The translations under genes and the position numbers were made by a program. A stretch of 64,000 bases of DNA from Paraburkholderia haematera (lineage in GTDB: Bacteria > Pseudomonadota > Gammaproteobacteria > Burkholderiales > Burkholderiaceae). The stretch is taken from assembly GCF_905220975.1 (NCBI RefSeq), contig NZ_CAJNBK010000020.1, positions 60,668 to 124,667 on the forward strand, read 5' to 3'. Under the pieces are notes generated by a model. That model did not search any database and was not told where the DNA came from. It saw only the letters and a program-made list of their open reading frames with translations. The number at the start of each line of letters is the position of its first letter. The stretch's first letter is position 1. Shown in pieces: positions 25,283 through 35,507 of the stretch.

Positions 25283-25395
25283 GGCAGCAACGCCGCCGCG
25301 GGAACGCGGCGCGGAAGTAGGGTTGCTATCAATATAGGTCCGTACCGACGTTTGATAAACGGGTGAAAACGGAATTGATTGTGTCGCGAGTGTTG

Positions 25396-25992
25396 TTAAT
25401 CCGGTTCGCGCAATCCGGCCCAAGCCGGCGACAAAGCTGGCCCGAGGGCGAACAGATCCAGCACGCGCGCCACCGTGTGATCGACCATTTCGTCGATCGT
25501 CGCAGGCTGGTTGTAGAAAGCAGGCAAGGGCGGAAAGATCACGCCGCCCATTTCGGTGACAGCCGTCATGTTGCGCAGGTGCGCGAGATTGAACGGCGTT
25601 TCACGCACGAGAAGCACGAGCCTGCGGCGCTCTTTGAGCGTGACGTCGGCGGCACGGGTGATCAGGTTGTCGGAAAAGCCATGTGCGACGCTTGCGAGCG
25701 TCTTCATCGAGCAGGGAGCGATCACCATGCCGTCGGTGGCAAACGAGCCGGACGCGATGCTCGCGCCGACGTCGCGCACCGAGTGGACGACATCCGCGAG
25801 CGGATGCACGTCTTCTTTACTCAACTGGAGTTCGTGCTGGATATTGAGCCAGCCCGCGCTCGAAATCAGTAAATGACTCTCGACGCCGCCGAGCTTGCGC
25901 AACGTCTCGAGCAACCGGATGCCGTAGATGGCGCCCGTTGCGCCGGTGATCGCGACGATCAGCCGGCGTGGCGCTGCAGCGCGTGTTTCCAT
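25396..25992 (-). CDS. ubiX: Flavin prenyltransferase UbiX
   Basis: The 198-residue protein starts with RRLIVAITGATGAIYGIRLLE, the FMN-binding loop of the family, and contains IAPCSMKTLASVAHGFSDNL and KERRRLVLLVRETPFNLAHLRNM. UbiX joins dimethylallyl phosphate to FMN to make prenyl-FMN, the cofactor of UbiD decarboxylases in ubiquinone synthesis. The ATG at 25992 is preferred; a TTG ten codons upstream has no support. It lies 49 bases downstream of the grxD gene on the same strand, completing a run hemA-prfA-prmC-grxD-ubiX. Confidence 0.95.
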   Translation of the reverse strand: METRAAAPRRLIVAITGATGAIYGIRLLETLRKLGGVESHLLISSAGWLNIQHELQLSKEDVHPLADVVHSVRDVGASIASGSFATDGMVIAPCSMKTLASVAHGFSDNLITRAADVTLKERRRLVLLVRETPFNLAHLRNMTAVTEMGGVIFPPLPAFYNQPATIDEMVDHTVARVLDLFALGPALSPAWAGLREPD

Positions 25993-26041
25993 GGCTCGCG
26001 GCGCCTTGTTGGAGGACAACAAACGTTCGGACAGCGGCCCT

Positions 26042-26353
26042 TCAGGCCGCGGCGAACAGTTGCTGCAGTTCGCCCGATTCGTACATTTCCATCATGATGT
26101 CCGAGCCGCCGACGAATTCGCCCTTCACGTAGAGCTGCGGAATGGTCGGCCAGTTCGAGAACTGCTTGATGCCCTGGCGGACTTCGTCGTCTTCGAGCAC
26201 GTTGACGGTCTTGATTTCGTTGACGCCGCACGCCTTCAGAATCTGGATGGCGCGGCCGGAAAAGCCGCACATCGGGAACTGAGCGCTGCCCTTCATGAAG
26301 AGCACGACATTGTTTTCGTCGACGATTTGCTTGATGCGTTGTTGCGTATCCAT
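26042..26353 (-). CDS. grxD: Monothiol glutaredoxin GrxD (CGFS type)
   Basis: The 103-residue protein has the CGFS active site at residues 29-32 and the glutathione-contact segment MKGSAQFPMCGFS, followed by NWPTIPQLYVKGEFVGGSDI. CGFS glutaredoxins bind a glutathione-ligated 2Fe-2S cluster as dimers and deliver it to acceptors, with BolA partners. The ATG at 26353 starts the family domain. The gene lies between prmC and ubiX; the order prmC-grxD is common in betaproteobacteria. Confidence 0.95.
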   Translation of the reverse strand: MDTQQRIKQIVDENNVVLFMKGSAQFPMCGFSGRAIQILKACGVNEIKTVNVLEDDEVRQGIKQFSNWPTIPQLYVKGEFVGGSDIMMEMYESGELQQLFAAA

Positions 26354-26467
26354 GACTGACCTTGCGGTTCCGTTATGTGTAGGGAATAGGCTGAAATGAT
26401 AGCGGATTTCGGTAAGACCGGCCGAGGGCCGCTTTGTCACCCTGGCGATTAAGGCCGTCCATCGAGA

Positions 26468-27310
26468 TTAGCCGGGCCACTCTCCGCCGCTGATTCGCTC
26501 GATGCCGGCAAGATCGTGCTCCGAGCGGACTTGTGCAAATCCTTGCGCGCTCAGCAGTGCGCGCACCGCTTCCGCCTGATCGTACCCGTGTTCAATCCAC
26601 AATACGCCGTTGGCGGCCAAACGGGTGGGCGCGCCGGCAATGATCTTGCGAATCGCGCTGAGTCCGTCGGCTTCGTCGGTAAGTGCGCCGCGCGGTTCGA
26701 AGCGCAGATCGCCTTCCGACAGATGCGGATCGCCGCTCGCGATATACGGCGGATTGCTGACGATCACGTTAAAGCGCAACGCTGTGTCAAGTGAGCCGTA
26801 CCAGTCGCTTTGCTGCAATTCCAAGGCGCCGCCAGGGCGTTGGGTATCCAGCAGACGTGCGGCGTTGCGTGCGGCCACCGCCAGCGCTTCGGCGGAACGG
26901 TCCAGCGCCCAGACTTGCGCGTCGGGCCGCATCGAGGCAATCGCCACGGCAATTGCGCCGGTGCCTGTGCCCAGATCGAGCACGCGTGGCCGCGCGATGT
27001 TTTCCAGCGCCGCCAATGCCGTTTCGACCAGCAATTCGGTTTCGGGACGTGGGATCAGCACGTCGGGCGTCACTTCGAAATCAAGCCCGAAAAATTCGCG
27101 CCCGCCGACGAGTTGCGCCACCGGCTCACCGGCGATACGCCGCGCTTCCAGGGCCCGGTATCGCTCAACGACCGTGCTGTCGAGCGCATCATCACCGCGC
27201 GTAATCAATTGCGTATGGCGCCAGCCGAGCACGTGCGTGAGCAGAATTCGCGTTTCGAGCGGCGGGAGTGGCGAGGCGCGCAACAGCGCGGCGGGCGTGA
27301 CCGGGTCCAT
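26468..27310 (-). CDS. prmC: Release-factor N5-glutamine methyltransferase PrmC
   Basis: The 280-residue enzyme methylates the glutamine of the GGQ motif in RF1 and RF2. The N-terminal helical substrate-recognition domain is followed by the SAM loop VLDLGTGTGAIAVAIA and the catalytic NPPY at residues 186-189. Its substrate gene prfA is immediately upstream with a 6-base gap, so the factor and its modifying enzyme are made from the same message. Confidence 0.96.
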   Translation of the reverse strand: MDPVTPAALLRASPLPPLETRILLTHVLGWRHTQLITRGDDALDSTVVERYRALEARRIAGEPVAQLVGGREFFGLDFEVTPDVLIPRPETELLVETALAALENIARPRVLDLGTGTGAIAVAIASMRPDAQVWALDRSAEALAVAARNAARLLDTQRPGGALELQQSDWYGSLDTALRFNVIVSNPPYIASGDPHLSEGDLRFEPRGALTDEADGLSAIRKIIAGAPTRLAANGVLWIEHGYDQAEAVRALLSAQGFAQVRSEHDLAGIERISGGEWPG

Positions 27311-27316
27311 CCGCGC

Positions 27317-28399
27317 TTAGTCCGCGTCGCCCAGCGATGCCAGCAACTCGGCCTGATGCTCGCTGACCAGGGCGGCGATCAATTCGTCGAGATCGCCGTC
27401 CATGAGGGCGTCGAGGCGATACAGCGTCAGATTGATCCGGTGATCCGTCAGACGCCCTTGCGGGAAGTTGTAGGTGCGAATCCGTTCCGAGCGATCGCCC
27501 GAGCCGATCAGGCTCTTGCGCGTTGCGGCTTCCTTCGCCTGCTGCTCGTGCGACTGCTTATCTTTGATGCGCGCGGCCAACACCTTCAGCGCGCGATCCT
27601 TGTTCTTGTGCTGCGACCGGTCGTCCTGACATTCGACGACGATACCCGTCGGCAAGTGCGTGACGCGCACCGCCGAGTCGGTCTTGTTGATGTGCTGCCC
27701 GCCCGCGCCGGAGGCGCGAAACGTGTCGATGCGCAGATCGGCCGGATTGATCTCGACCTCGCCGATTTCGTCTGCTTCCGGCATTACCGCCACTGTGCAC
27801 GCCGACGTGTGAATGCGGCCCTGCGTTTCGGTGGCCGGCACGCGTTGCACGCGATGGCCGCCCGACTCGAACTTGAGTTTGGAATAGGCCGCCTCGCCGG
27901 CGATCCGAACGATCACTTCCTTGTAGCCGCCGAGGTCCGATTCGCTCGCCGACATCATCTCCGTTTGCCAGCGATTGCGCTCGGCAAAGCGCAGGTACAT
28001 GCGCAGCAAATCGCCGGCGAACAGTGCGGATTCGTCGCCCCCCGTGCCGGCGCGAATTTCGAGGAAGATGTTGCGGTCGTCGTTCGGGTCTTTCGGCAGC
28101 AGCATTTTCTGCAATTCCGAACCGAGCTTTTCCATCCGCTCGCGCGCCGTGCGAATCTCCTCTTCCGCGAAGTCGCGCATCGACACATCCGCCAGCAGTT
28201 CCTGCGCGGTCGCCGCGTCGCTCATCGCCTGGCGCCACAGCGCGTAATGCTCGACGACCGGTCCAAGCTCGGCGTGTTCACGCGTGAGTTTGCGGTATTG
28301 GTCGAGATTCGAGGTGATGTCCTCGCGGCTCAACAGGTCGTTCAGTTCGGCCAGCCGGGTAGTGAGCTGGTCGAGCTTGCGTTGCATGCTCGTTTTCAT
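27317..28399 (-). CDS. prfA: Peptide chain release factor 1
   Basis: The 360-residue protein recognises UAA and UAG stop codons. The peptidyl-tRNA hydrolysis motif GGQ is at residues 233-235, and the anticodon-like PAT of RF1 is visible in RVPATETQGR. N-terminal coiled-coil helices match domain 1. A second ATG lies four codons downstream and could be the real start. It is downstream of hemA by 122 bases and followed by prmC, the same hemA-prfA-prmC order as in enterobacteria. Confidence 0.97.
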   Translation of the reverse strand: MKTSMQRKLDQLTTRLAELNDLLSREDITSNLDQYRKLTREHAELGPVVEHYALWRQAMSDAATAQELLADVSMRDFAEEEIRTARERMEKLGSELQKMLLPKDPNDDRNIFLEIRAGTGGDESALFAGDLLRMYLRFAERNRWQTEMMSASESDLGGYKEVIVRIAGEAAYSKLKFESGGHRVQRVPATETQGRIHTSACTVAVMPEADEIGEVEINPADLRIDTFRASGAGGQHINKTDSAVRVTHLPTGIVVECQDDRSQHKNKDRALKVLAARIKDKQSHEQQAKEAATRKSLIGSGDRSERIRTYNFPQGRLTDHRINLTLYRLDALMDGDLDELIAALVSEHQAELLASLGDAD

Positions 28400-28521
28400 C
28401 GGACGGGTTTCGGAGCGGACTCCGGCAAGGACGGCGACTAGGGGAGTGGGCAGATGCCCTGGTCAGAAGCATGTCGCGGGCCACTCAGAATGGCGCGGAC
28501 GGTGCGGCAGGGGCTGCGCCG

Positions 28522-29808
28522 CTAACGCTCCGTAGAACCGGAGTGTTTGTAGAAGCCGCCCATCAACTCGATGAGCGTGTCACGGTTCTCGCTGCTTGCG
28601 CGATTGAGCGCGTGCGTGGGGCCGTGGATCAGTTTGTTGGTGAGCGATTGCGACAGCGCTTCGAGTACCGCTGCCGGGTCGTCGCCGCGCGCGAGCATTT
28701 TCTGCGCGCGTTCGACTTCAGCGCGACGCAGCACGTCGGCCTGCGTATGCATGTGGCGGATCACCGGCACGATGCTGCGCGCGTCGAGCCATTGCATGAA
28801 ATTCTGCACGCGCGTTTCGATAATCGCTTCGGCCTGGGCGACCGCGGCTTGCCGCGACGCATTGCCTTCACGCACGATCGCACCGAGGTCGTCGACGGTG
28901 TACAGGAACACGTCTTCGAGCTGGCCGACTTCGGGTTCGATATCGCGCGGCACCGCCAGATCGACCATGAAAATCGGCCGGTGACGGCGCGCTTTCACGG
29001 CCCGCTCGACCGCGCCCAGACCGATGATCGGCAGGGTGGAAGCGGTACACGACACGATGATGTCGAACTCGTGCATGCGCGTGGGCAGTTCCGAAAGCGG
29101 AATGGCCCGGCCGTTGAAGCGTTCGGCGAGGCGGGTGCCGCGCTCGGCGGTGCGATTGGCAACGACGAGCTCGCGTGGCTGCTGCGCGGCGAAGTGCGTA
29201 GCGCACAACTCGATCATTTCGCCCGCGCCGATAAACAGCACGCGCTGGTTCGAGACCTTGTCGAAAATCCGCTGCGCGAGCCGCACTGCCGCCGCCGCCA
29301 TGGAAACCGACTGCGCGCCGATTTCGGTGGTGCTGCGCACTTCCTTAGCAACGGCGAAGGTGCGCTGGAACAACTGGTTCAGATAGGTGCCGAGCGCGCC
29401 GGCTTCAGACGCCGTGCGTACCGCATCCTTCATTTGTCCGACGATTTGCGTCTCGCCCAGCACCATCGAATCCAGCCCTGACGCGACGCGGAACGCGTGG
29501 CGCACGGCTTCCGACTGCGGCAGTGCGTAGACATGCGGCGCGAGTTCCTCGACGGGCAGGTTGTGGTATTTCGAGAACCACTGGATCGCGGCTTCACGCG
29601 CGGCCTGGTCGTCGGTCACGCAGTAGAGTTCGGTGCGGTTGCAGGTGGACAGAATCGCCGCTTCCGGCGCCGTGCGGGTGGTGTGGCCGAGCCAGACGTT
29701 CTTGAAGGTGTCCAATGCAGGCTTGATCTGTTCGAGCGGAAACGCCACGCGTTCGCGCAAGGCGACAGGCGCAGTGTGGTGATTGATTCCGATCGTTAGA
29801 AGCTGCAT
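28522..29808 (-). CDS. hemA: Glutamyl-tRNA reductase
   Basis: The 428-residue enzyme makes glutamate-1-semialdehyde from Glu-tRNA, the first committed step of tetrapyrrole synthesis by the C5 path. The active-site thiol is C56 in STCNRTELYC. The NADPH-binding loop VLFIGAGEMIELCATHF and the C-terminal dimerisation helices are present. A TATAAT lies 26-31 bases upstream of the start codon. The protein starts MQLLTIGINHHTAPVALRER, a typical family start. Confidence 0.97.
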   Translation of the reverse strand: MQLLTIGINHHTAPVALRERVAFPLEQIKPALDTFKNVWLGHTTRTAPEAAILSTCNRTELYCVTDDQAAREAAIQWFSKYHNLPVEELAPHVYALPQSEAVRHAFRVASGLDSMVLGETQIVGQMKDAVRTASEAGALGTYLNQLFQRTFAVAKEVRSTTEIGAQSVSMAAAAVRLAQRIFDKVSNQRVLFIGAGEMIELCATHFAAQQPRELVVANRTAERGTRLAERFNGRAIPLSELPTRMHEFDIIVSCTASTLPIIGLGAVERAVKARRHRPIFMVDLAVPRDIEPEVGQLEDVFLYTVDDLGAIVREGNASRQAAVAQAEAIIETRVQNFMQWLDARSIVPVIRHMHTQADVLRRAEVERAQKMLARGDDPAAVLEALSQSLTNKLIHGPTHALNRASSENRDTLIELMGGFYKHSGSTER

Positions 29809-29833
29809 ATGGGGAGCTATGGTTTAGCCCAAT

Positions 29834-29839
29834 ATTATA
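29834..29839 (-). promoter_or_regulatory. Candidate -10 element for hemA
   Basis: A perfect TATAAT on the minus strand would start transcription near 29827 and leave a leader of about 19 bases before hemA. No good -35 is seen at the usual distance. Confidence 0.4.
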
Positions 29840-29870
29840 GCGTTTTCACGATTCTTTCATTCTGAGCGCG

Positions 29871-30581
29871 TCATCCGGCCTCTACAACGGCTTCCGGCGG
29901 GATCGCGTCGAGCTGATAGCCGTAGCCATAAAGCGGTGTCAGGCAATAACCGTGCTCCGGGCGCAACTGCAATTTGGTCCGCACGCGCGATGCGTGGGTG
30001 TCGACCGTGCGCGACCTTACGTCGCGACGGCGTGTCCAGACGGTTTCGAGAATATGTGCGCGCGACACCGGCCGGGACAGATTGGTGAAGAGCAGGAGCG
30101 CAAAGCGGAATTCCTTCGGCGTCAGGGTAACTGTGTGGTGACGGAACGTGACGGCAAACTGCGCCGCGTCGAACGCATAGCCGCCGATCGTGTCACGCCG
30201 CCGGTTGTGCGGTCGTCGCAAACCCGCGCGACGTAGCAGCGCGTCGACCCGGGCCAGCATTTCCGGGCCGCGGACCGGTTTGATCAGGCAGTCGTCGGCG
30301 CCGGCGTGCAGCGCGGCAACGATCTGGCTCTCGCGTGGCTCCGATAGCAGCACGATCACCGGCAAGCCAGGCAGGATAGAGCGGGCGCGCGGGATCACGT
30401 CTTCGGCGGAATGGTCGCCGGCCCAGCTCTCGGTGATGAGAAGATCAAAGCACTCGTCGGCGGCGCGATGCAGGAACGGGGTGCTCGCGGTGAAGTGCTG
30501 GCACGCATGGCCGCCGGCAAAGATCAGCCGGCCGACTAATGTGGCGTGCCGAAGGTCCGGCTCGATAAGGGCGATTCGCAT
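29871..30581 (-). CDS. OmpR/PhoB-type response regulator with atypical receiver
   Basis: The 236-residue protein has an N-terminal receiver (about 1-118) and a C-terminal winged helix (about 135-226) with TLTPKEFRFALLLFTNLSRPV and the GYGYQL end typical of the family. In the receiver, the position that normally carries the phosphorylated Asp is E51 (DLLITESW). S80 and K101 of the switch are kept, and the acidic pair near the N-terminus is E7-P-D9. The receiver probably cannot be phosphorylated normally and may be constitutively on. No histidine kinase gene is adjacent. It is downstream of no obvious partner and lies between hemA and a divergent small membrane protein gene. Confidence 0.85.
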   Translation of the reverse strand: MRIALIEPDLRHATLVGRLIFAGGHACQHFTASTPFLHRAADECFDLLITESWAGDHSAEDVIPRARSILPGLPVIVLLSEPRESQIVAALHAGADDCLIKPVRGPEMLARVDALLRRAGLRRPHNRRRDTIGGYAFDAAQFAVTFRHHTVTLTPKEFRFALLLFTNLSRPVSRAHILETVWTRRRDVRSRTVDTHASRVRTKLQLRPEHGYCLTPLYGYGYQLDAIPPEAVVEAG

Positions 30582-30785
30582 GGCACGCTTTCAGCTTGGC
30601 AATGACCCAGGACCAGGCTTATCCGTAAGGCTTACAACTTGCCTAACATCACCCCGACCCCTAAACTCAACCGCTATGCGGAAAGCGCCGTGCTGAACCT
30701 CTATAGTTAACGAGATAAAAATGCTAGTTGCCCAGGCCTTCTGCGCCCATGAGACGAATCTGAAACTGCGCGAGAACTGCGGCTG

Positions 30786-31040
30786 ATGGGGTGGCCCGGA
30801 ATCCTGGTGCTGGGTGCGGTGATCGGCCTCGCGGGCTGGTGGCTGCACCCGCTGCGCCGTTCGAGCCGCGCCCAATGGTGGGCGGCGCTATTGGCTGGCG
30901 TGCTGGGCGCGGGTGTCGCGCGCATGGCCGGCAACGTAGTTGGTCTCTTTCATGATGGCGACACGCTCGAATGGCCGGTATGTACCGCCATTGCGCTGGT
31001 CGCCGTTGCCGTGACGGTCGGCTTGCTGTCCCGTCGATGA
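30786..31040 (+). CDS. Small membrane protein (possibly YeaQ/YmgE-like)
   Basis: The 84-residue protein has three hydrophobic segments: residues 3-20, 32-55 and 66-80. They are separated by a basic loop with HPLRRSSRAQWW and an acidic loop with HDGDTLEWP. Gly-rich helices resemble the GlsB/YeaQ/YmgE small membrane family, but the match is not firm. Codon use is normal. The gene lies 19 bases upstream of the aminopeptidase P gene on the same strand and is probably cotranscribed with it. Confidence 0.6.
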   Translation: MGWPGILVLGAVIGLAGWWLHPLRRSSRAQWWAALLAGVLGAGVARMAGNVVGLFHDGDTLEWPVCTAIALVAVAVTVGLLSRR

Positions 31041-31059
31041 ATATTTGCAGGTGACTCCG

Positions 31060-32874
31060 ATGAATGCCCGACTCCCCGAAACCTCCTCCATCCCCGAACG
31101 GCTCGCAACATTACGCAATGCGATGGCGCGCGAAGGCGTAGCCGCCTATCTGGTGCCGTCCGCCGACCCGCACCTTTCTGAATATTTGCCCGGGCGCTGG
31201 CAAGGCCGTCAGTGGTTGTCGGGTTTTACCGGCTCGGCCGGCACGCTGGTCGTGACCGCCGATTTCGCCGGCGTGTGGACCGATAGCCGCTATTGGGAAC
31301 AAGCCAACGCGCAACTGGCCGGCACCGGCGTTCAGCTGATGAAGATGACCGGCGGCCAGCAGACCGCGCCGCATTTCGAATGGCTTGCGCAGAACGTCGC
31401 GACCGGCGGCACGGTTGGCGTGGACGGCACCGTACTCGGCGTGTCGGCGGCGCGTGCTTTGAGTCAGGCGCTCACCGCGCGCGGCGTGAAGCTGCGCACC
31501 GACGTCGACCTGTTCGACGCGATCTGGCCGCAGCGCCCGTCGCTGCCCGCAGCAGCCGTGTTCGAGCATGCCGCGCCGCACGCGAGCGTCGCCCGTTCGG
31601 AAAAGCTCGCGCAGATTCGCCGCGCGATGGCGGAAAAGGGCGCGCAGTGGCACTTCATTTCCACGCTCGACGACCTTGCATGGCTTTTGAATCTGCGCGG
31701 CGCCGACGTCAGCTACAACCCGGTGTTCGTGGCGCATGCGCTGATCGGCCCGGAGAGCGCGTCGCTCTTCGTCGCCGACGGCAAGGTGCCGCAAGCGTTG
31801 GCCGAGGCGCTCGCGCGCGACGGCATCCGCGTCGAGCCGTACGCAAAGGCGGCCGACGCGCTGGCCGCGCTGCCGGCCGGCAGCACACTGCTGATCGACC
31901 CGCGCCGCATTACATACGGCTCGCTGCAGTCGGTGCCGTCGGCGGTAGAGGTTGTCGAGGCGGTCAATCCGTCCACGTTCTTCAAGTCGCGCAAGACCGA
32001 GGCAGAAGCGGAGCACGTACGCGAGACGATGGAACAGGACGGCGCGGCACTGGCCGAATTCTTCGCGTGGTTCGAAGGCGCGTTGGGTCGCGAAACGATC
32101 ACTGAACTCACAATCGACGAGCGCCTGACGGCAGCTCGCGCGCGCCGTCCGGGCTTCGTGTCGCTGAGCTTTGCGACGATCGCGGGCTTCAACGCGAACG
32201 GCGCGATGCCGCACTACCGCGCGACGGATGAATCGCATTCGGTGATCGAAGGCAATGGCCTGTTGCTGATCGACTCGGGCGCGCAGTATCTGAGCGGCAC
32301 GACCGACATCACCCGCGTCGTGCCGGTCGGCACCGTCAGCGAGGCGCAGCGGCGCGATTTCACGATCGTGCTGAAAGGCACCATGGCGCTGTCGCGCGCG
32401 AAATTCCCGCGCGGTATCCGTTCGCCGATGCTCGACGCGATCGCCCGCGCGCCGATCTGGGAAGCCGGCGCCGATTACGGTCACGGCACCGGTCACGGTG
32501 TGGGGTATTTCCTGAACGTGCACGAAGGTCCGCAGGTGATTTCGCACTACGCGCCGGCCGAACCGTGGACGGCAATGGAAGAAGGCATGATCACCTCGGT
32601 CGAGCCGGGCATTTACCGGCCGGGCAAATGGGGTGTGCGGATTGAGAACCTGGTGCTCAACGTGCCCGCGGAGAAAACCGAGTTCGGCGATTTCCTCAAG
32701 TTCGAAACGCTGACGCTGTGCCCGATCGATACGCGCTGCCTCGACCTGTCGCTGTTGCGTGACGACGAGCGCGCATGGCTCAACGCGTATCACGAGATGG
32801 TGCGCACACGCCTGTCGCCGCATGTGTCGGGCGAGGCGAAGGCGTGGCTTGAGTTGCGTACACAAGCTATCTGA
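31060..32874 (+). CDS. Aminopeptidase P, long three-domain form (Xaa-Pro aminopeptidase, M24B)
   Basis: The 604-residue protein has two creatinase-like N-terminal domains and a C-terminal pita-bread catalytic domain. Metal ligands are visible as the Asp pair in LLIDSGAQYLSGTTDITR, the His in GHGTGHGVGYFLNVHEG, and Glu in SVEPGIY and RIENLVLN. It removes N-terminal residues preceding proline. The length matches the eukaryotic XPNPEP1-type rather than the shorter E. coli PepP. The ATG at 31060 follows CAGGTGA. The HAD gene follows after 33 bases and may be cotranscribed. Confidence 0.92.
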   Translation: MNARLPETSSIPERLATLRNAMAREGVAAYLVPSADPHLSEYLPGRWQGRQWLSGFTGSAGTLVVTADFAGVWTDSRYWEQANAQLAGTGVQLMKMTGGQQTAPHFEWLAQNVATGGTVGVDGTVLGVSAARALSQALTARGVKLRTDVDLFDAIWPQRPSLPAAAVFEHAAPHASVARSEKLAQIRRAMAEKGAQWHFISTLDDLAWLLNLRGADVSYNPVFVAHALIGPESASLFVADGKVPQALAEALARDGIRVEPYAKAADALAALPAGSTLLIDPRRITYGSLQSVPSAVEVVEAVNPSTFFKSRKTEAEAEHVRETMEQDGAALAEFFAWFEGALGRETITELTIDERLTAARARRPGFVSLSFATIAGFNANGAMPHYRATDESHSVIEGNGLLLIDSGAQYLSGTTDITRVVPVGTVSEAQRRDFTIVLKGTMALSRAKFPRGIRSPMLDAIARAPIWEAGADYGHGTGHGVGYFLNVHEGPQVISHYAPAEPWTAMEEGMITSVEPGIYRPGKWGVRIENLVLNVPAEKTEFGDFLKFETLTLCPIDTRCLDLSLLRDDERAWLNAYHEMVRTRLSPHVSGEAKAWLELRTQAI

Positions 32875-32907
32875 TCTCGTTGCCACGACCTTACTGACGG
32901 AGCGTGC

Positions 32908-33531
32908 ATGGCCATCAAGGCAGTCGTGTTCGATTTCGGCGGCGTGCTGATCGACTGGAACCCAGACTATCTGTATCGTCAGTTGATTCCTGACGAGACG
33001 GAGCGCCGCTGGTTTCTGACCCACGTCTGTTCGATGGACTGGGTGATCCGTCAGGACGGCGGCCAGCCGATCGTCGAAGGAACCAACGAACTGATCGCCA
33101 AGTTTCCCGATCACGCACCGCTAATCCGCGCGTTCTACGAACGCTGGCACGAGATGGTGGCCGGCGTGCTGGAAGAGGGCGTGGCGATCATGGAGAAGCT
33201 CGAGGCAGCCAATGTGCCGCTCTTTGGGCTGACGAACTGGTCGGCGGAGACGTTTCCGTATGCGTGGGAGCATTTCCCCGTGCTGCGGCGGTTCCGCGAC
33301 ATCGTCGTATCGGGCAGGGTGAGGCTCGTGAAGCCCGATCCGGCGATTTTCGCGGCCATGCATCAGCGGATCGAGGCGCAGTTGCCGGGCATCGAACCGC
33401 GCGAACTCGTTTTCATCGACGACAATCTTAAAAACGCCGAGGCCGCAACGGCACTTGGCTGGCACGGCGTGCACCACACGGGCGCTGCGCAAACCGAAGC
33501 GACATTACGCGAGCTGGGGTTGCCGTTCTAA
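32908..33531 (+). CDS. HAD-superfamily hydrolase, subfamily IA (YihX-like phosphatase)
   Basis: The 207-residue protein opens with the nucleophile motif VVFDFGGVLIDWNP (the first Asp is the nucleophile). It has motif II GLTNWS, the Lys in RLVKPDPAIF, and motif IV FIDDNLKNAEAA. The FGGV form and WNP extension resemble YihX, a glucose-1-phosphate phosphatase, but substrate specificity cannot be read from sequence. The start has GGAGCG upstream. A strong hairpin downstream separates it from convergent ettA. Confidence 0.87.
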   Translation: MAIKAVVFDFGGVLIDWNPDYLYRQLIPDETERRWFLTHVCSMDWVIRQDGGQPIVEGTNELIAKFPDHAPLIRAFYERWHEMVAGVLEEGVAIMEKLEAANVPLFGLTNWSAETFPYAWEHFPVLRRFRDIVVSGRVRLVKPDPAIFAAMHQRIEAQLPGIEPRELVFIDDNLKNAEAATALGWHGVHHTGAAQTEATLRELGLPF

Positions 33532-33584
33532 GCCTACTGACCGAGTAGCTTCTTCAACGCGTTACCCAAACCTTTCACTGTTCA

Positions 33585-33610
33585 GCCCGCTCATCAACCA
33601 ATGAGCGGGC
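33585..33610. terminator. Hairpin between the HAD gene and ettA
   Basis: GCCCGCTCAT/ATGAGCGGGC is a perfect 10-bp stem with a CAACCA loop. It lacks a long T-run on either side, so it may need Rho or act as a 3' end stabiliser for both convergent genes. Confidence 0.55.
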
Positions 33611-33625
33611 CACCAAGCTCGCGAA

Positions 33626-35290
<1,665 letters not shown>

Positions 35291-35366
35291 TTGCTTGCAA
35301 TAGACGTTGACGACGCCGGCCGCGAGGGGGCGGGCGGTCGTGGGTGGATGGGTAACGGGTGTCGTG

Positions 35367-35385
35367 GCCGGGCAGTGTGCCCGGC
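35367..35385. terminator. GC-rich hairpin between ugpC and ettA
   Basis: GCCGGGCA/TGCCCGGC is a perfect 8-bp stem with a GTG loop, without a U-run. It lies about 120 bases past the ugpC stop and may mark the 3' end of the ugp message. Confidence 0.35.
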
Positions 35386-35507
35386 GCCGGCCGGCGCGGC
35401 GTCGAGCTCAGTGTCGAACTTCGCGACGCCCCGCGCGCGGGCGGGTTGTGCAGGTGGCATTGTACTTCGGGGCGCGGGTGCGGCGGCAGAGGGCGTCCGC
35501 GGTGACG

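Noticed and set aside
26810..28441. 543-codon plus-strand frame over prmC and prfA
   Set aside because: It is antisense to two clear essential genes and has no family features.
31111..33114. 667-codon open frame on the minus strand
   Set aside because: It is antisense to the aminopeptidase P and HAD genes; its Arg/His-rich composition is typical of the antisense shadow of GC-third-codon genes.
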